A stretch of DNA of 64,000 bases from a virus, in IMG/VR virus record IMGVR_UViG_3300035698_000221, positions 1 to 64,000 of that record; one strand, 5' to 3'. Position numbers and translations under genes: made by a program. Positions 8,499-16,145 of this stretch are shown one piece after another (the first letter of the stretch is position 1; each line of letters begins with the position of its first letter). The notes under the pieces are model-generated. The model ran no database searches and was not told the origin of the DNA. It was given only the letters and a program-made list of their open reading frames with translations.

Positions 8499-10000
8499 AA
8501 TAATTTTCTGCCCTCTTCTAATTCAGGAACATAATCAACTAGTTTAACATTTCTTGACTTATCTAGCAAGTCGTTAAACTCATAAAATTTACCTAGCCAG
8601 TGCAAGTCTGTCTTGGGATCGTTACTATAATACTCTAGCAACGAGTCTATTATACTTTTGTTGTCTCTTGCGTCTGTGTAATATGCATTTGTTTTTGTTA
8701 CTCGTGTTAAACTGTCTACTACCAACTCTGGAAATGGATGATTAAACACATTAACGGTTTTGTCTGGCCAGTATACCTGCTGTAGGAAAACTGTACTGCC
8801 TGGAAACTCTCTGTCATAAAACTCATAAAGTAAATGTAAGTTAGTAATGTTCCAAGGACTAGGTATACATTCTAAACTTACATAGAAACCTTCTGCTCCA
8901 AGTCGTTTAGCATTGGCAACGGTTTTGTCCCAAACACTGTTCCAACGTATGTAATCGTTTACTTTACCATACCCATCAATACTAAAACTAAAATTTACCT
9001 CATCAAACTTGTGCATAAGATTAATTAACTTGTCATTTACTTTTTGTCCATTTGTGTTTAGTGTGATATCTAAGTCTGTTCTTCCTAGTGTAATACATTT
9101 GTCTAAGAAGTTATAGAACTCTGGTATGATAGTTGGCTCACCGCCTGTGCTGTATATCCTAGTACCTGGCAACAAGTTCTCTACATCAATATGTTCGTAG
9201 TTGCCCCATTGTTTTTTATAACTGGGATATTCAAACTTTATTTCTTTAAATTCTTTCTCAATCAAGTGACTGTTTTCAGGACAGCACATCCTACATTGCA
9301 AGTTACACTTGTTACTAGGTCTAACTTCGTAATATGTAGGCAGGGCTACTTCCAAATCTTCCATACTTTGTATATTCATTTTTACTGCCCAGTCCATGCT
9401 TTCATGAACTCTAGTACTAACAAAGCCTAGCTCTTCTTCCTTATAACACAAGTTACAGTTATGTATTCTTTCGCCACTTTTCAGTTTGTTCCTGATCTCC
9501 ACAAACTCAGGATCAGTGCGCCAATCACCAAGGTCTTCAAGTTTCTTAATTGGTATTTTACTTTTACTGCATATTAACACATCACCGTATTCTTCTAATA
9601 GGTGCATCCAGGGATAGGTACAAAATGCCTTGTTATCCTGTAACAGGTCCCACATAAACTGTATGCTTTTTATATTTTCGTTATCTCTAAATTCTGTGGT
9701 ATGCGCTAACTTCTCTAACTCTACCATGATTTTATATGTGCTTAGTAGAGCTTTCCAATGGCTCCATACTGCAACAGGTTGGTCTAGCAACACAATCCTA
9801 TCAAAGTTCTTAGCAACCTCAACAATACCACCCGCCCAGATATCTACTATAGTGGTATGATAGTATCCCGAATTGTCTGGTACAAATTTGCTGTCAGACA
9901 CCAACCCATAATTAGTTGTGTTGTTGTTTTTGGCTATGTCTGTTACTAATTGATCTGTACTGGTGTCGTTTGTTCCTAGGAACAGTACTTTGTTTAACAT
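8495..10000 (-). CDS. Radical SAM protein with N-terminal Rossmann-like extension
   Basis: 501 aa. The first 110 residues (LFLGTNDTSTDQL ... FDRIVLLDQP) form an extra alpha/beta domain. Auxiliary cysteines are C127, C144, C182 and C185, and the radical-SAM triad is C232, C236, C239 (NKCNLQCRMCCP), followed by STGGEPT. The layout matches the radical-SAM proteins at 1955-3220 and 53379-54497. It is the first gene of a minus-strand run that continues with the nucleotide-sugar dehydrogenase, and its leader faces the divergent palindromic promoter at 10028-10048. Substrate unknown. Confidence 0.87.
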   Translation of the reverse strand: MLNKVLFLGTNDTSTDQLVTDIAKNNNTTNYGLVSDSKFVPDNSGYYHTTIVDIWAGGIVEVAKNFDRIVLLDQPVAVWSHWKALLSTYKIMVELEKLAHTTEFRDNENIKSIQFMWDLLQDNKAFCTYPWMHLLEEYGDVLICSKSKIPIKKLEDLGDWRTDPEFVEIRNKLKSGERIHNCNLCYKEEELGFVSTRVHESMDWAVKMNIQSMEDLEVALPTYYEVRPSNKCNLQCRMCCPENSHLIEKEFKEIKFEYPSYKKQWGNYEHIDVENLLPGTRIYSTGGEPTIIPEFYNFLDKCITLGRTDLDITLNTNGQKVNDKLINLMHKFDEVNFSFSIDGYGKVNDYIRWNSVWDKTVANAKRLGAEGFYVSLECIPSPWNITNLHLLYEFYDREFPGSTVFLQQVYWPDKTVNVFNHPFPELVVDSLTRVTKTNAYYTDARDNKSIIDSLLEYYSNDPKTDLHWLGKFYEFNDLLDKSRNVKLVDYVPELEEGRKLL

Positions 10001-10027
10001 TTGTTGTATTTGAAAGTTGCTATATTT

Positions 10028-10048
10028 TATTTAGCTGACAGCTAAATA
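10028..10048. promoter_or_regulatory. Perfect palindrome carrying divergent late-type promoters
   Basis: A 21-bp perfect inverted repeat: TATTTAGCTG, one central base, then its exact complement. Each arm reads CTAAATA outward, close to the T4-type late promoter TATAAATA. It lies between the divergent starts at 10000 (minus) and 10067 (plus), so one element can serve both directions. The plus leader would be only about 10 nt long. Confidence 0.65.
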
Positions 10049-10066
10049 CTTGTGAGGGAATTACAA

Positions 10067-10345
10067 ATGGAAATATTCGAAGTAATTGGGGAGCTTGGTT
10101 TTCCAATAGCGGCGGCTATCGCTGGTGGATATTTTGTTTTTCTAAGCCTACGTTTCATACTTGAGGGAGTTATGGGCAGTGTGCGAGGATTAACTGGTAT
10201 TATTAACGCCTTAGATAACCGTGTGCGTACAATGAATCACGACGTCATAAGAATTGATACTCTTATGTCAAACGCTCTACATGTCAAACCTGACTTAGAT
10301 CGCATTGCACGAGCTGATGGGAAAAATGATGCCAGGAGAGATTAA
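10067..10345 (+). CDS. Small membrane protein, holin-like topology, paralogue 1
   Basis: 92 aa. The ATG at 10067 is chosen because GAGGGA lies 8 nt upstream. One transmembrane helix near the N-terminus (GFPIAAAIAGGYFVFLSLRFI) is followed by a helix with the pattern RVRTMNHDVIRIDTLM, probably a coiled coil. The next gene encodes a relative of the same design, joined by a TAATG overlap. Candidates for the role are holin, antiholin or membrane anchor, but nothing in the sequence proves lysis. Confidence 0.78.
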   Translation: MEIFEVIGELGFPIAAAIAGGYFVFLSLRFILEGVMGSVRGLTGIINALDNRVRTMNHDVIRIDTLMSNALHVKPDLDRIARADGKNDARRD

Positions 10346-10638
10346 TGGATATAGTAGAACTTATAAAGCAATACGGATTTCCCGTAGTTGCGGCAGTTGG
10401 TCTTGGATATTTTGTAGTTTACGTCTGGAAGTGGGCGACCGAACAAGTTAAGCCTGTACTAAGCGAAGCACAAACGACGCTGATTGCGTTGATTGATAGA
10501 ATTCGTATGCTTGACAATGACTTAATTAGGCTCAATCAAAAACTAAATGTTGTATTACAGATGCGTGAAGAAGAACAGAGACGTAAAAATGAAGACAGGA
10601 TAAGAGAAATAGAGAAAGACGGCAGTACGCAGAAGTGA
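10345..10638 (+). CDS. Small membrane protein, holin-like topology, paralogue 2
   Basis: 97 aa. Like the preceding protein it begins with a short amphipathic segment and one transmembrane helix (GFPVVAAVGLGYFVVYVW), then a helix containing RIRMLDNDLIRLNQKL. The C-terminal tail is highly charged. The shared GFP(I/V) helix and (R)xR...D(V/L)IR motif indicate tandem duplication. Translation is coupled to the gene before (TAATG) and after (GTGA). Confidence 0.78.
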   Translation: MDIVELIKQYGFPVVAAVGLGYFVVYVWKWATEQVKPVLSEAQTTLIALIDRIRMLDNDLIRLNQKLNVVLQMREEEQRRKNEDRIREIEKDGSTQK

Positions 10639-11267
10639 CAACATTAGAACTGGTTTACAGTAAACCACTCGACCCCGTGGGATATTACACAAAACCCTGT
10701 GATGCATCAATGCTTTCTGACAATCCCACGGACCTAATGGATCCAAACAGTTTTGATCTTGTCGAATTAGAGATAGCACTTGTTAAAGCAAATACAGGTG
10801 ATATCTACAGCGAACGTTATCCCAGCGAAAAAGCGGACTGGTTTATCCAGGCAGAAACTAAGTTTGGAGTTGTGTTAAATCACAGCAACGTACTATATAG
10901 GAGAGGGTATCAGGGAGAAGCCAGAAAACAATTATGGCGTTTAGCAGAACAAGACGGTAGAATACATCGTGTGCTACAACAACGTCCTAGATGGGGACTA
11001 GATATTAGTTTGGAGTACATAAGTAGACAAGGTGACATGTTTGAAATATTACACTGGGAGTATGACAGTGATAACTACGATGAGATAGAACAATATCGAC
11101 AACAATACGAACCAGTAATACTGAATACAGACTGGGAAGATGGTGCGAAACAACTACTTAAACGCAAAGACGAATGGCATCACTTACACATGAAAGAACA
11201 AAACAAATATAAAACTAATTACTTTGGATTTGTAGGAGAAAACTACGGTCGTTTTTTATGGAATTAA
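10635..11267 (+). CDS. Hypothetical protein, 210 aa
   Basis: Starts with GTG overlapping the stop of the membrane-protein gene (GTGA), a normal coupling in this genome. The protein is soluble, acidic and rich in aromatic residues (HWEYDSDNYDEIEQYRQQY) and ends with NYGRFLWN. No family is recognised. It is third in the four-gene plus-strand block. Confidence 0.75.
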   Translation: MTTLELVYSKPLDPVGYYTKPCDASMLSDNPTDLMDPNSFDLVELEIALVKANTGDIYSERYPSEKADWFIQAETKFGVVLNHSNVLYRRGYQGEARKQLWRLAEQDGRIHRVLQQRPRWGLDISLEYISRQGDMFEILHWEYDSDNYDEIEQYRQQYEPVILNTDWEDGAKQLLKRKDEWHHLHMKEQNKYKTNYFGFVGENYGRFLWN

Positions 11268-12040
11268 GCATAAAGTATAAAAACTTTCCTGCCTTACATT
11301 GTAACATTTTTAATACCGAACTTGGTACAAAATACTACGATTTAGTGCAGACAAACTATCAACAACAGTTCCCCATTTACCGAGATAGGCTAAAATTTAC
11401 ACCTGCATATCTCAGCGAACTGGCAGAACAGGTTAACAAACATTTTAATTGGTCATGGGATGCCAGTAACTTATCATTAGAGAACACTGCTCGAATGCAC
11501 AAGGACATAGAACGTCTTGTTGGCAAAGATTTTGATAGTGTACCAGAACACCTAGATAACACTGTACACGACTTGCATTACGGGTTACATTTACTACAAG
11601 ACGACACAGCACCTAGTAGGTTGGGTTGGCTACAAATAGAGTGGTACAACGATAGCGGGTTCGACAGTGTCGATATAGAATTTAGTACTAGCATGTCTGT
11701 GGGAGATTTAAAGTTGCAGAATCCGTTTGTGGGTCACGGGCCTTTGCAAATTTACCTAGAAAACGATTACAAAAACATCAGTCAAACCTGTAAGTTTCAT
11801 ACGTTTGTTAAACCAGGTATAAACATTGCTACTATTAATTATGAAGAGTTTGCCGATATAGACAAACTGACATCTGATTTTACTAAACATGCTCCTGAGT
11901 TTGTAGAGCAACATGGGTTAGATAAGATAGAACTGTATACTGGTTATCCGATTATAGGACAAGTGTTAAATTTAGACTTGTTAAACAAGTTTCTATCGTA
12001 CCCAGTACCGCTAGAATTAGAAAGTATAGAGTTTAAGTAG
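11258..12040 (+). CDS. Hypothetical protein related in pattern to the product at 49675-50565
   Basis: 260 aa, last gene of the plus-strand block, overlapping its predecessor by 10 nt. Visible segments are VHDLHYGLHLL, GWLQIEWYN and GHGPLQIYLENDYKNI. The 296-aa product at 49675-50565 has a similar order of features (LNYLHNIFERYHG, GGLYINYCEIGKTLVDM). Both are isolated plus-strand genes in a mostly minus-strand genome. I infer a shared family; function unknown. It ends convergently 3 nt from the cyclase gene with no clear terminator. Confidence 0.75.
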   Translation: MELSIKYKNFPALHCNIFNTELGTKYYDLVQTNYQQQFPIYRDRLKFTPAYLSELAEQVNKHFNWSWDASNLSLENTARMHKDIERLVGKDFDSVPEHLDNTVHDLHYGLHLLQDDTAPSRLGWLQIEWYNDSGFDSVDIEFSTSMSVGDLKLQNPFVGHGPLQIYLENDYKNISQTCKFHTFVKPGINIATINYEEFADIDKLTSDFTKHAPEFVEQHGLDKIELYTGYPIIGQVLNLDLLNKFLSYPVPLELESIEFK

Positions 12041-12042
12041 TA

Positions 12043-14073
12043 CTACTTAGTTTGCGCTCTAAAAATTCCGTCCCAGATCTCTAAGTCGTTAATGTCAGAC
12101 TTTTCAAGTTCCGTAATACGCTCGCTCATTAACACATAATACTGTTCAAGTTCTCCTGAAAAGGCCAACTTATTACCGCCAGCAATCCTCTTAGCTTCGT
12201 TCCAGTCTCTGTTTCTATATGCGTCGAGATACTCCTGATGTTTCTTTATCTCGACATCAAATGATGAAGTTACAGGAGTGTATATTGTTACTGGATCTTC
12301 TTTGCCTTTAACAGCAATTAAGTCTAGTTCGATTAATTGTGTGTCGGTTACCGACTTTGCTGTTTCTTCACCAATGATTGTGATGACTCCGTACGATTTG
12401 GATTGGCCTTCAAGCCTGCTTCCAAGATTGACAGCATCACCGAGTACACTGTAATCAAACCTTTGATCAGAACCCATATTACCCACGACGCAGGCACCAG
12501 TGTTAATACCAATACCAATATTAATAGGTAGTAGATTATCTTTGGATAGTTCTTCATTAAGTCGCCTAACTCCATCAACCATGTCTTGCGCCGCCAGTAC
12601 TGCTTTTTGTTCATGACCTTCTATCTCCAGTGGCGCATTCCAGAACGCCATAATACAGTCTCCCATATACTTATCTATGGTTCCCCTATGCTCCATAATT
12701 ATGTTAGTCATGGGAGTTAAGAACTTATTAATAAGTCGTGTTAGACCTTGTGGATCTGTTTTATACTGTTCACTAATAGGGGTAAATCCTCTGATATCAC
12801 AAAACAAGAATGTCATGACTCTGGTAACACCACCTAACTGCATCTTCTCAGGATGCTTCTGTAATTCTGCTACCAGCTCTTTACTGATGTAAGTTCCAAA
12901 CTGTTTCTTAATCTGTTGCTTCTGATAAAATTCGCTTAAGAACTTAACTGTATATGCATGCACATAAGTTAACACCAAGGCAAATATAATTGCTGTTATG
13001 TCAAACAATAGTCGTTGTTCTGTGTAATAGTATTGAGCCGCATAATAAATGCCTACAACAACCGCTATTACAGGCACAAAGCCATATGTCCAACTTGATA
13101 TAAAAATAGCAAGCAAGCCTAATACTACAATTGCCAGTAGTTCTGCACCGTCTGCCCAATCAGCACGTACAATGTTTACACCATTGAACATTGTACCTAC
13201 TACTGCGGCTTGTACTTCATGTGGCCAACTGCCACCTAATGCTGTTGCTACAGGCTGGTTAGTACCTGCCGCTGTTGGGCCAATAATAACTACGCCTCCA
13301 CCAAAATCTTCTGGCAGATTAGTTAGACTATGTTTATAACTTTGTTGGCTCCAGTCTATCCAGATACGTCCCAGTGCATCAGTAGTTATAGTACCAAAGG
13401 CTGGTATACGCATTTTCTCAACACCGTATTCAAACAGTTTGATCTGAAAGGTTGTGTCTCCTGCGGCTGATCTTAATATCTCTAACGGTACGCCTGGGTA
13501 TAAGTTTTCGCCCACTGCGGCAACTAATGGAATGCGTCTAGTAACACCATCTATCTCTGGTAATGTGTTAGCAATACCAACACCGTATGCACGTTGTTCT
13601 AGCTCTTCAGTGTTTGCTATTATGCCAGGATAGTTGATAATTGTGTTCATGTACTCTGGATTTAAAATCACTGCACCTGGTTTCTTAGGTGTGTTTTTGC
13701 TCCATTGGCTAGGTACACTTGTTAGTATGACAGGATAAGACTCCATTGCCTCTGCTAGTGCTAGGTCCTGATCTGATGCTTCTGGCATGAGAACATTTAA
13801 CACAACCAGCCCTGCATTCCTGTTATATAGGTCTACAATTAAGTCTGCATAATAGTCTCTGGGCACGGGCCATGCGCCTATTTCGGTTAGTGCAAGGTCG
13901 TCTATATTAACAGTGTGTATGTTATTTTGTACTGGTTCTTGGCTTGTAATTAGAGTATCGAAGTAACGTAGCCTAACACTTTCCACAAATCCTGGATCCG
14001 ACATTTTAATATATGCGCATATTAATAATGTGATTATTGCTGTCCAGGGACTCAGCAATATTTTTTTGAACAT
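12043..14073 (-). CDS. CHASE2-domain class III adenylate/guanylate cyclase
   Basis: 676 aa. N-terminal membrane helix at about 8-25, then a CHASE2-type extracytoplasmic sensor at about 27-305 (VNIDDLALTEIGAWPVPRDYY is typical), two to three membrane helices at about 310-385, and a class III cyclase domain at about 415-600. Catalytic features are complete: metal-binding D426 (FLFCDIRGFTP) and D472, base-contacting K468 (DKYMGDCIMAFW), and N549/R553 of the transition-state site (GDAVNLGSRLEG). It should make cAMP (or cGMP) in response to a periplasmic or membrane signal. In bacteria CHASE2 cyclases often sit near FecR-domain genes, and a FecR gene lies 3 kb upstream here. A full-length cyclase in a phage-like genome is unusual. 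Confidence 0.93.
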   Translation of the reverse strand: MFKKILLSPWTAIITLLICAYIKMSDPGFVESVRLRYFDTLITSQEPVQNNIHTVNIDDLALTEIGAWPVPRDYYADLIVDLYNRNAGLVVLNVLMPEASDQDLALAEAMESYPVILTSVPSQWSKNTPKKPGAVILNPEYMNTIINYPGIIANTEELEQRAYGVGIANTLPEIDGVTRRIPLVAAVGENLYPGVPLEILRSAAGDTTFQIKLFEYGVEKMRIPAFGTITTDALGRIWIDWSQQSYKHSLTNLPEDFGGGVVIIGPTAAGTNQPVATALGGSWPHEVQAAVVGTMFNGVNIVRADWADGAELLAIVVLGLLAIFISSWTYGFVPVIAVVVGIYYAAQYYYTEQRLLFDITAIIFALVLTYVHAYTVKFLSEFYQKQQIKKQFGTYISKELVAELQKHPEKMQLGGVTRVMTFLFCDIRGFTPISEQYKTDPQGLTRLINKFLTPMTNIIMEHRGTIDKYMGDCIMAFWNAPLEIEGHEQKAVLAAQDMVDGVRRLNEELSKDNLLPINIGIGINTGACVVGNMGSDQRFDYSVLGDAVNLGSRLEGQSKSYGVITIIGEETAKSVTDTQLIELDLIAVKGKEDPVTIYTPVTSSFDVEIKKHQEYLDAYRNRDWNEAKRIAGGNKLAFSGELEQYYVLMSERITELEKSDINDLEIWDGIFRAQTK

Positions 14074-14080
14074 AACGTAT

Positions 14081-15202
14081 TTACTCTATGTTATCTATTT
14101 TTTGTAGCAACTTGTTAAGCATGGCTTCTTTGGTCTTTTTAATAAGGTCCATAAACATAAAAAAGTTATATTGTGTTATAAACATAACTTTTTCGTAGAC
14201 TCCTGCAGGATCTTGTTTAGCTAGATATTCAACTTGGTCAAATGCTCTATCAAATCTTTTTCTAGGATCTGCTATGTCGTCATAACTTTCATCTATAACC
14301 GAGTCAAAAGTTTCAAATCCTAGACTTTTTATGAATCGTAACGTATGCTGTGGTGCAAACATTATAAACATACGTTGCGCCATAAACATCTTAGCAGTCT
14401 TCTCTGTCAGGAAGAAAGGTCCAGGATTTGTGTCATCTGGGTTGTTGCCAAAACTTTCACAACATATACTGTAGTGTGTCTTTTCGTATATGTCCCAGGG
14501 TGTGACTTCACTTATTTGATGTGGTTCTAAATCTTGTGGTTGTTCTTCTGTAAAGTTTTTGCTTACGTAAGGCCACAGCAACTCTTTGCCATCTAGTGTT
14601 TTTCGTACATGATCGTACAAGTACTTAGGGTTGTCTCCCCAATGATTAATAAACGTGTCTCTATAGTTTACAATAGAGTTTGAGAGTAAATCTGGACGCT
14701 GTTGTAAACGTGCCATTACATAACTACGATGCAATTTACGGGATCCCAATAACGCATCAAACAGAAACTCACGCTTATTATAACTACTCACTTGAATAGA
14801 GTTTAGGTTACGATGGTGAAACATCCACCAAGGTCTGTATATAAAGTCGGGGTCTGTTAGTTCAGTTGTAACCCCACCAGCCGCAACCAGATAGTTTTTA
14901 ATTCCAGCAGGTTGAATGCATTCTTCTATAATATAGTCTTGGCTATGACATTCTATATCACTTAACACCACCAGATCAAACTTGCTAAAGTCGTATTTTT
15001 TAAACTTCTCTCTATACGTATAACTGCCTGGACAATTAAACAATGCAGGCATCATAGCAATCTTACACGGTTGTGCTAGTGCTTCTGTGTAATCATCAGT
15101 AAACTGCCAGTTTACGTGATCGTGGCCTAACCAGTCACTAGCAACATTTATTGCACTGGTTGGGGTAACAAAATTAAATATTTTGTGTTCAGATATTTTC
15201 AA
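14081..15202 (-). CDS. Glycosyltransferase-like protein, paralogue A
   Basis: 373 aa. The C-terminal half contains FFLTEKTAKMFMAQRMFIMF, then GFETFDSVIDESYDDI and a closing helix region. This matches the pattern in the product at 20597-21790 (LTEKIFKPIVARQPFMLL, GFKTFDGFIDESYD) and recalls nucleotide-sugar-binding lobes of GT10-like transferases. Start is TTG at 15202, the only start in this frame after an upstream stop; it overlaps the end of a short upstream reading frame, which could couple them. The two paralogues flank the curli-like island. Confidence 0.72.
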   Translation of the reverse strand: MKISEHKIFNFVTPTSAINVASDWLGHDHVNWQFTDDYTEALAQPCKIAMMPALFNCPGSYTYREKFKKYDFSKFDLVVLSDIECHSQDYIIEECIQPAGIKNYLVAAGGVTTELTDPDFIYRPWWMFHHRNLNSIQVSSYNKREFLFDALLGSRKLHRSYVMARLQQRPDLLSNSIVNYRDTFINHWGDNPKYLYDHVRKTLDGKELLWPYVSKNFTEEQPQDLEPHQISEVTPWDIYEKTHYSICCESFGNNPDDTNPGPFFLTEKTAKMFMAQRMFIMFAPQHTLRFIKSLGFETFDSVIDESYDDIADPRKRFDRAFDQVEYLAKQDPAGVYEKVMFITQYNFFMFMDLIKKTKEAMLNKLLQKIDNIE

Positions 15203-15333
15203 AGAACACCATCGTCACTAGTGTTATGGACTCGATGAAACGCACCATCCGGAATCAATATGGTGTCACCTCCTTATACATGAAACTGTCTGTCGTCCAA
15301 TTTCATCGAATCCATATCCACTAATAAAATGAT
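15203..15333 (-). pseudogene. Cupin-fold relic inside nested inverted repeats
   Basis: After the DUF1289 stop, the same frame reads about 19 codons to TAA (DMDSMKLDDRQFHV), then GGDTILIPDGAFHRVHNTSDDGVL to TGA. The part GDTILIPDGAFHRVHN fits cupin motif 2 exactly (G-x5-P-x-G-x2-H-x3-N). Motif 1 is missing, so this is a relic or a very short peptide. A strong AAGGAGGTGA lies just after the TAA, and a TTG start there would give a 19-aa peptide ending on the TTG of the next gene. DNA arms 15225-15240 and 15301-15316 form a 16-bp stem, with an inner CACCAT/ATGGTG stem at 15243-15248 and 15260-15265. Confidence 0.5.
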
Positions 15334-15483
15334 TCATACTTCTCTGTCTTCTAGTTGTTGTACTATGCTGTCACGTTGTGCATCTGTATAGCTAATCCAG
15401 TTGGCTATTTCTTCTTGTGTACGATTACAGCCCAAACAATAGCCATTTTCCATAACACAAATTTTCTGACAAGGTGATTGCAT
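15334..15483 (-). CDS. DUF1289 family small cysteine-rich protein
   Basis: 49 aa. It begins MQSPCQKICVMENGYCLGCN and continues RTQEEIANWISYTD, matching DUF1289 (SPC-x3-C, C-x-GC-x-RT-x-EI-x-W). The four cysteines C5, C9, C16 and C19 probably bind a metal. Its role in bacteria is not established. ATG overlaps the stop of the QueD-like gene (TAATG), with GAGGAC as Shine-Dalgarno, so the two are translationally coupled. Confidence 0.8.
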   Translation of the reverse strand: MQSPCQKICVMENGYCLGCNRTQEEIANWISYTDAQRDSIVQQLEDREV

Positions 15484-15983
15484 TACTCATACAAGTCCTC
15501 GTTCCATTCTCTGTGTCCCTCACGCCAAGCCATGTTGCTTTGTGTTTCACGTACTTCTACTCTGTAACACCAAAGTCTATCTGCTTCGCTTTGCCCCCAC
15601 ATGTCTGGGATATACACACCATTTACATATTTGTACAGTTGGTCTGCAAGGCCTTCGCAACCAAGTTTTGGTAAGATAGTTAGTTTAGCCAACTTCTTTG
15701 CTTGCAGTTGCTTGTACATTTCTATTTCTGGGTCGTCTTCAGCAACCAGTAGCGTATGGTCAAACTGATCCTGTAATATTTGCTTTAGTTCCGTTAATCC
15801 GCCGTAATCGGCAACCCAGTTTCTAACATCTAGGTCGTCTGTTCCAAAAAAGAAACGCATTGTAAACGCATAACCGTGTATTACGTTGCAGTGACTGTCA
15901 GCTCTCCATTGTCTATATGCACACGGAAACTGATCAACGTATTCTTTTGTGCTCACGTACTTGTATTGTCTTGGTTCGTTCAT
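15483..15983 (-). CDS. 6-pyruvoyltetrahydropterin synthase / QueD-like protein
   Basis: 166 aa, T-fold family. The segment QFPCAYRQWRADSHCNVIHGYAF aligns with the metal and Cys region of QueD/PTPS proteins, with C32 as the likely catalytic Cys and H36 as a ligand. FDHTLLVAEDDPE corresponds to the conserved DH motif. Two usual zinc histidines appear replaced (CAY for CAH and HGY for HGH), so catalysis may differ. QueD acts in preQ0/queuosine synthesis, which phages use for DNA or tRNA modification; no other queuosine genes are visible here. Confidence 0.75.
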   Translation of the reverse strand: MNEPRQYKYVSTKEYVDQFPCAYRQWRADSHCNVIHGYAFTMRFFFGTDDLDVRNWVADYGGLTELKQILQDQFDHTLLVAEDDPEIEMYKQLQAKKLAKLTILPKLGCEGLADQLYKYVNGVYIPDMWGQSEADRLWCYRVEVRETQSNMAWREGHREWNEDLYE

Positions 15984-16145
15984 TATTATGTCCTATATTA
16001 AAAGTAATTATAACATAGACTTGCAGAATTTGTATACCGGGTTGAATGCCAGAAAAGGCCGGTTGCAACTATTTATTGCTCCAATGTTTGTAAAACTTTT
16101 AGACATGCATTACTATAACACACTAGATCCGTGTAGTCAAGACGT
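15984..16145. promoter_or_regulatory. Leader region of the QueD-like gene
   Basis: 162 nt without a convincing gene. On the minus strand AATAAATA at 16070-16077 could be a late promoter, and a TATAAT-like hexamer lies nearer the gene. A plus-strand frame (15988-16149) has no ribosome site and is not called. Confidence 0.4.

Noticed and set aside
12337-12614. Extra frames inside the cyclase gene
   Set aside because: The cyclase reading frame is complete with all catalytic motifs; other frames are shadows.
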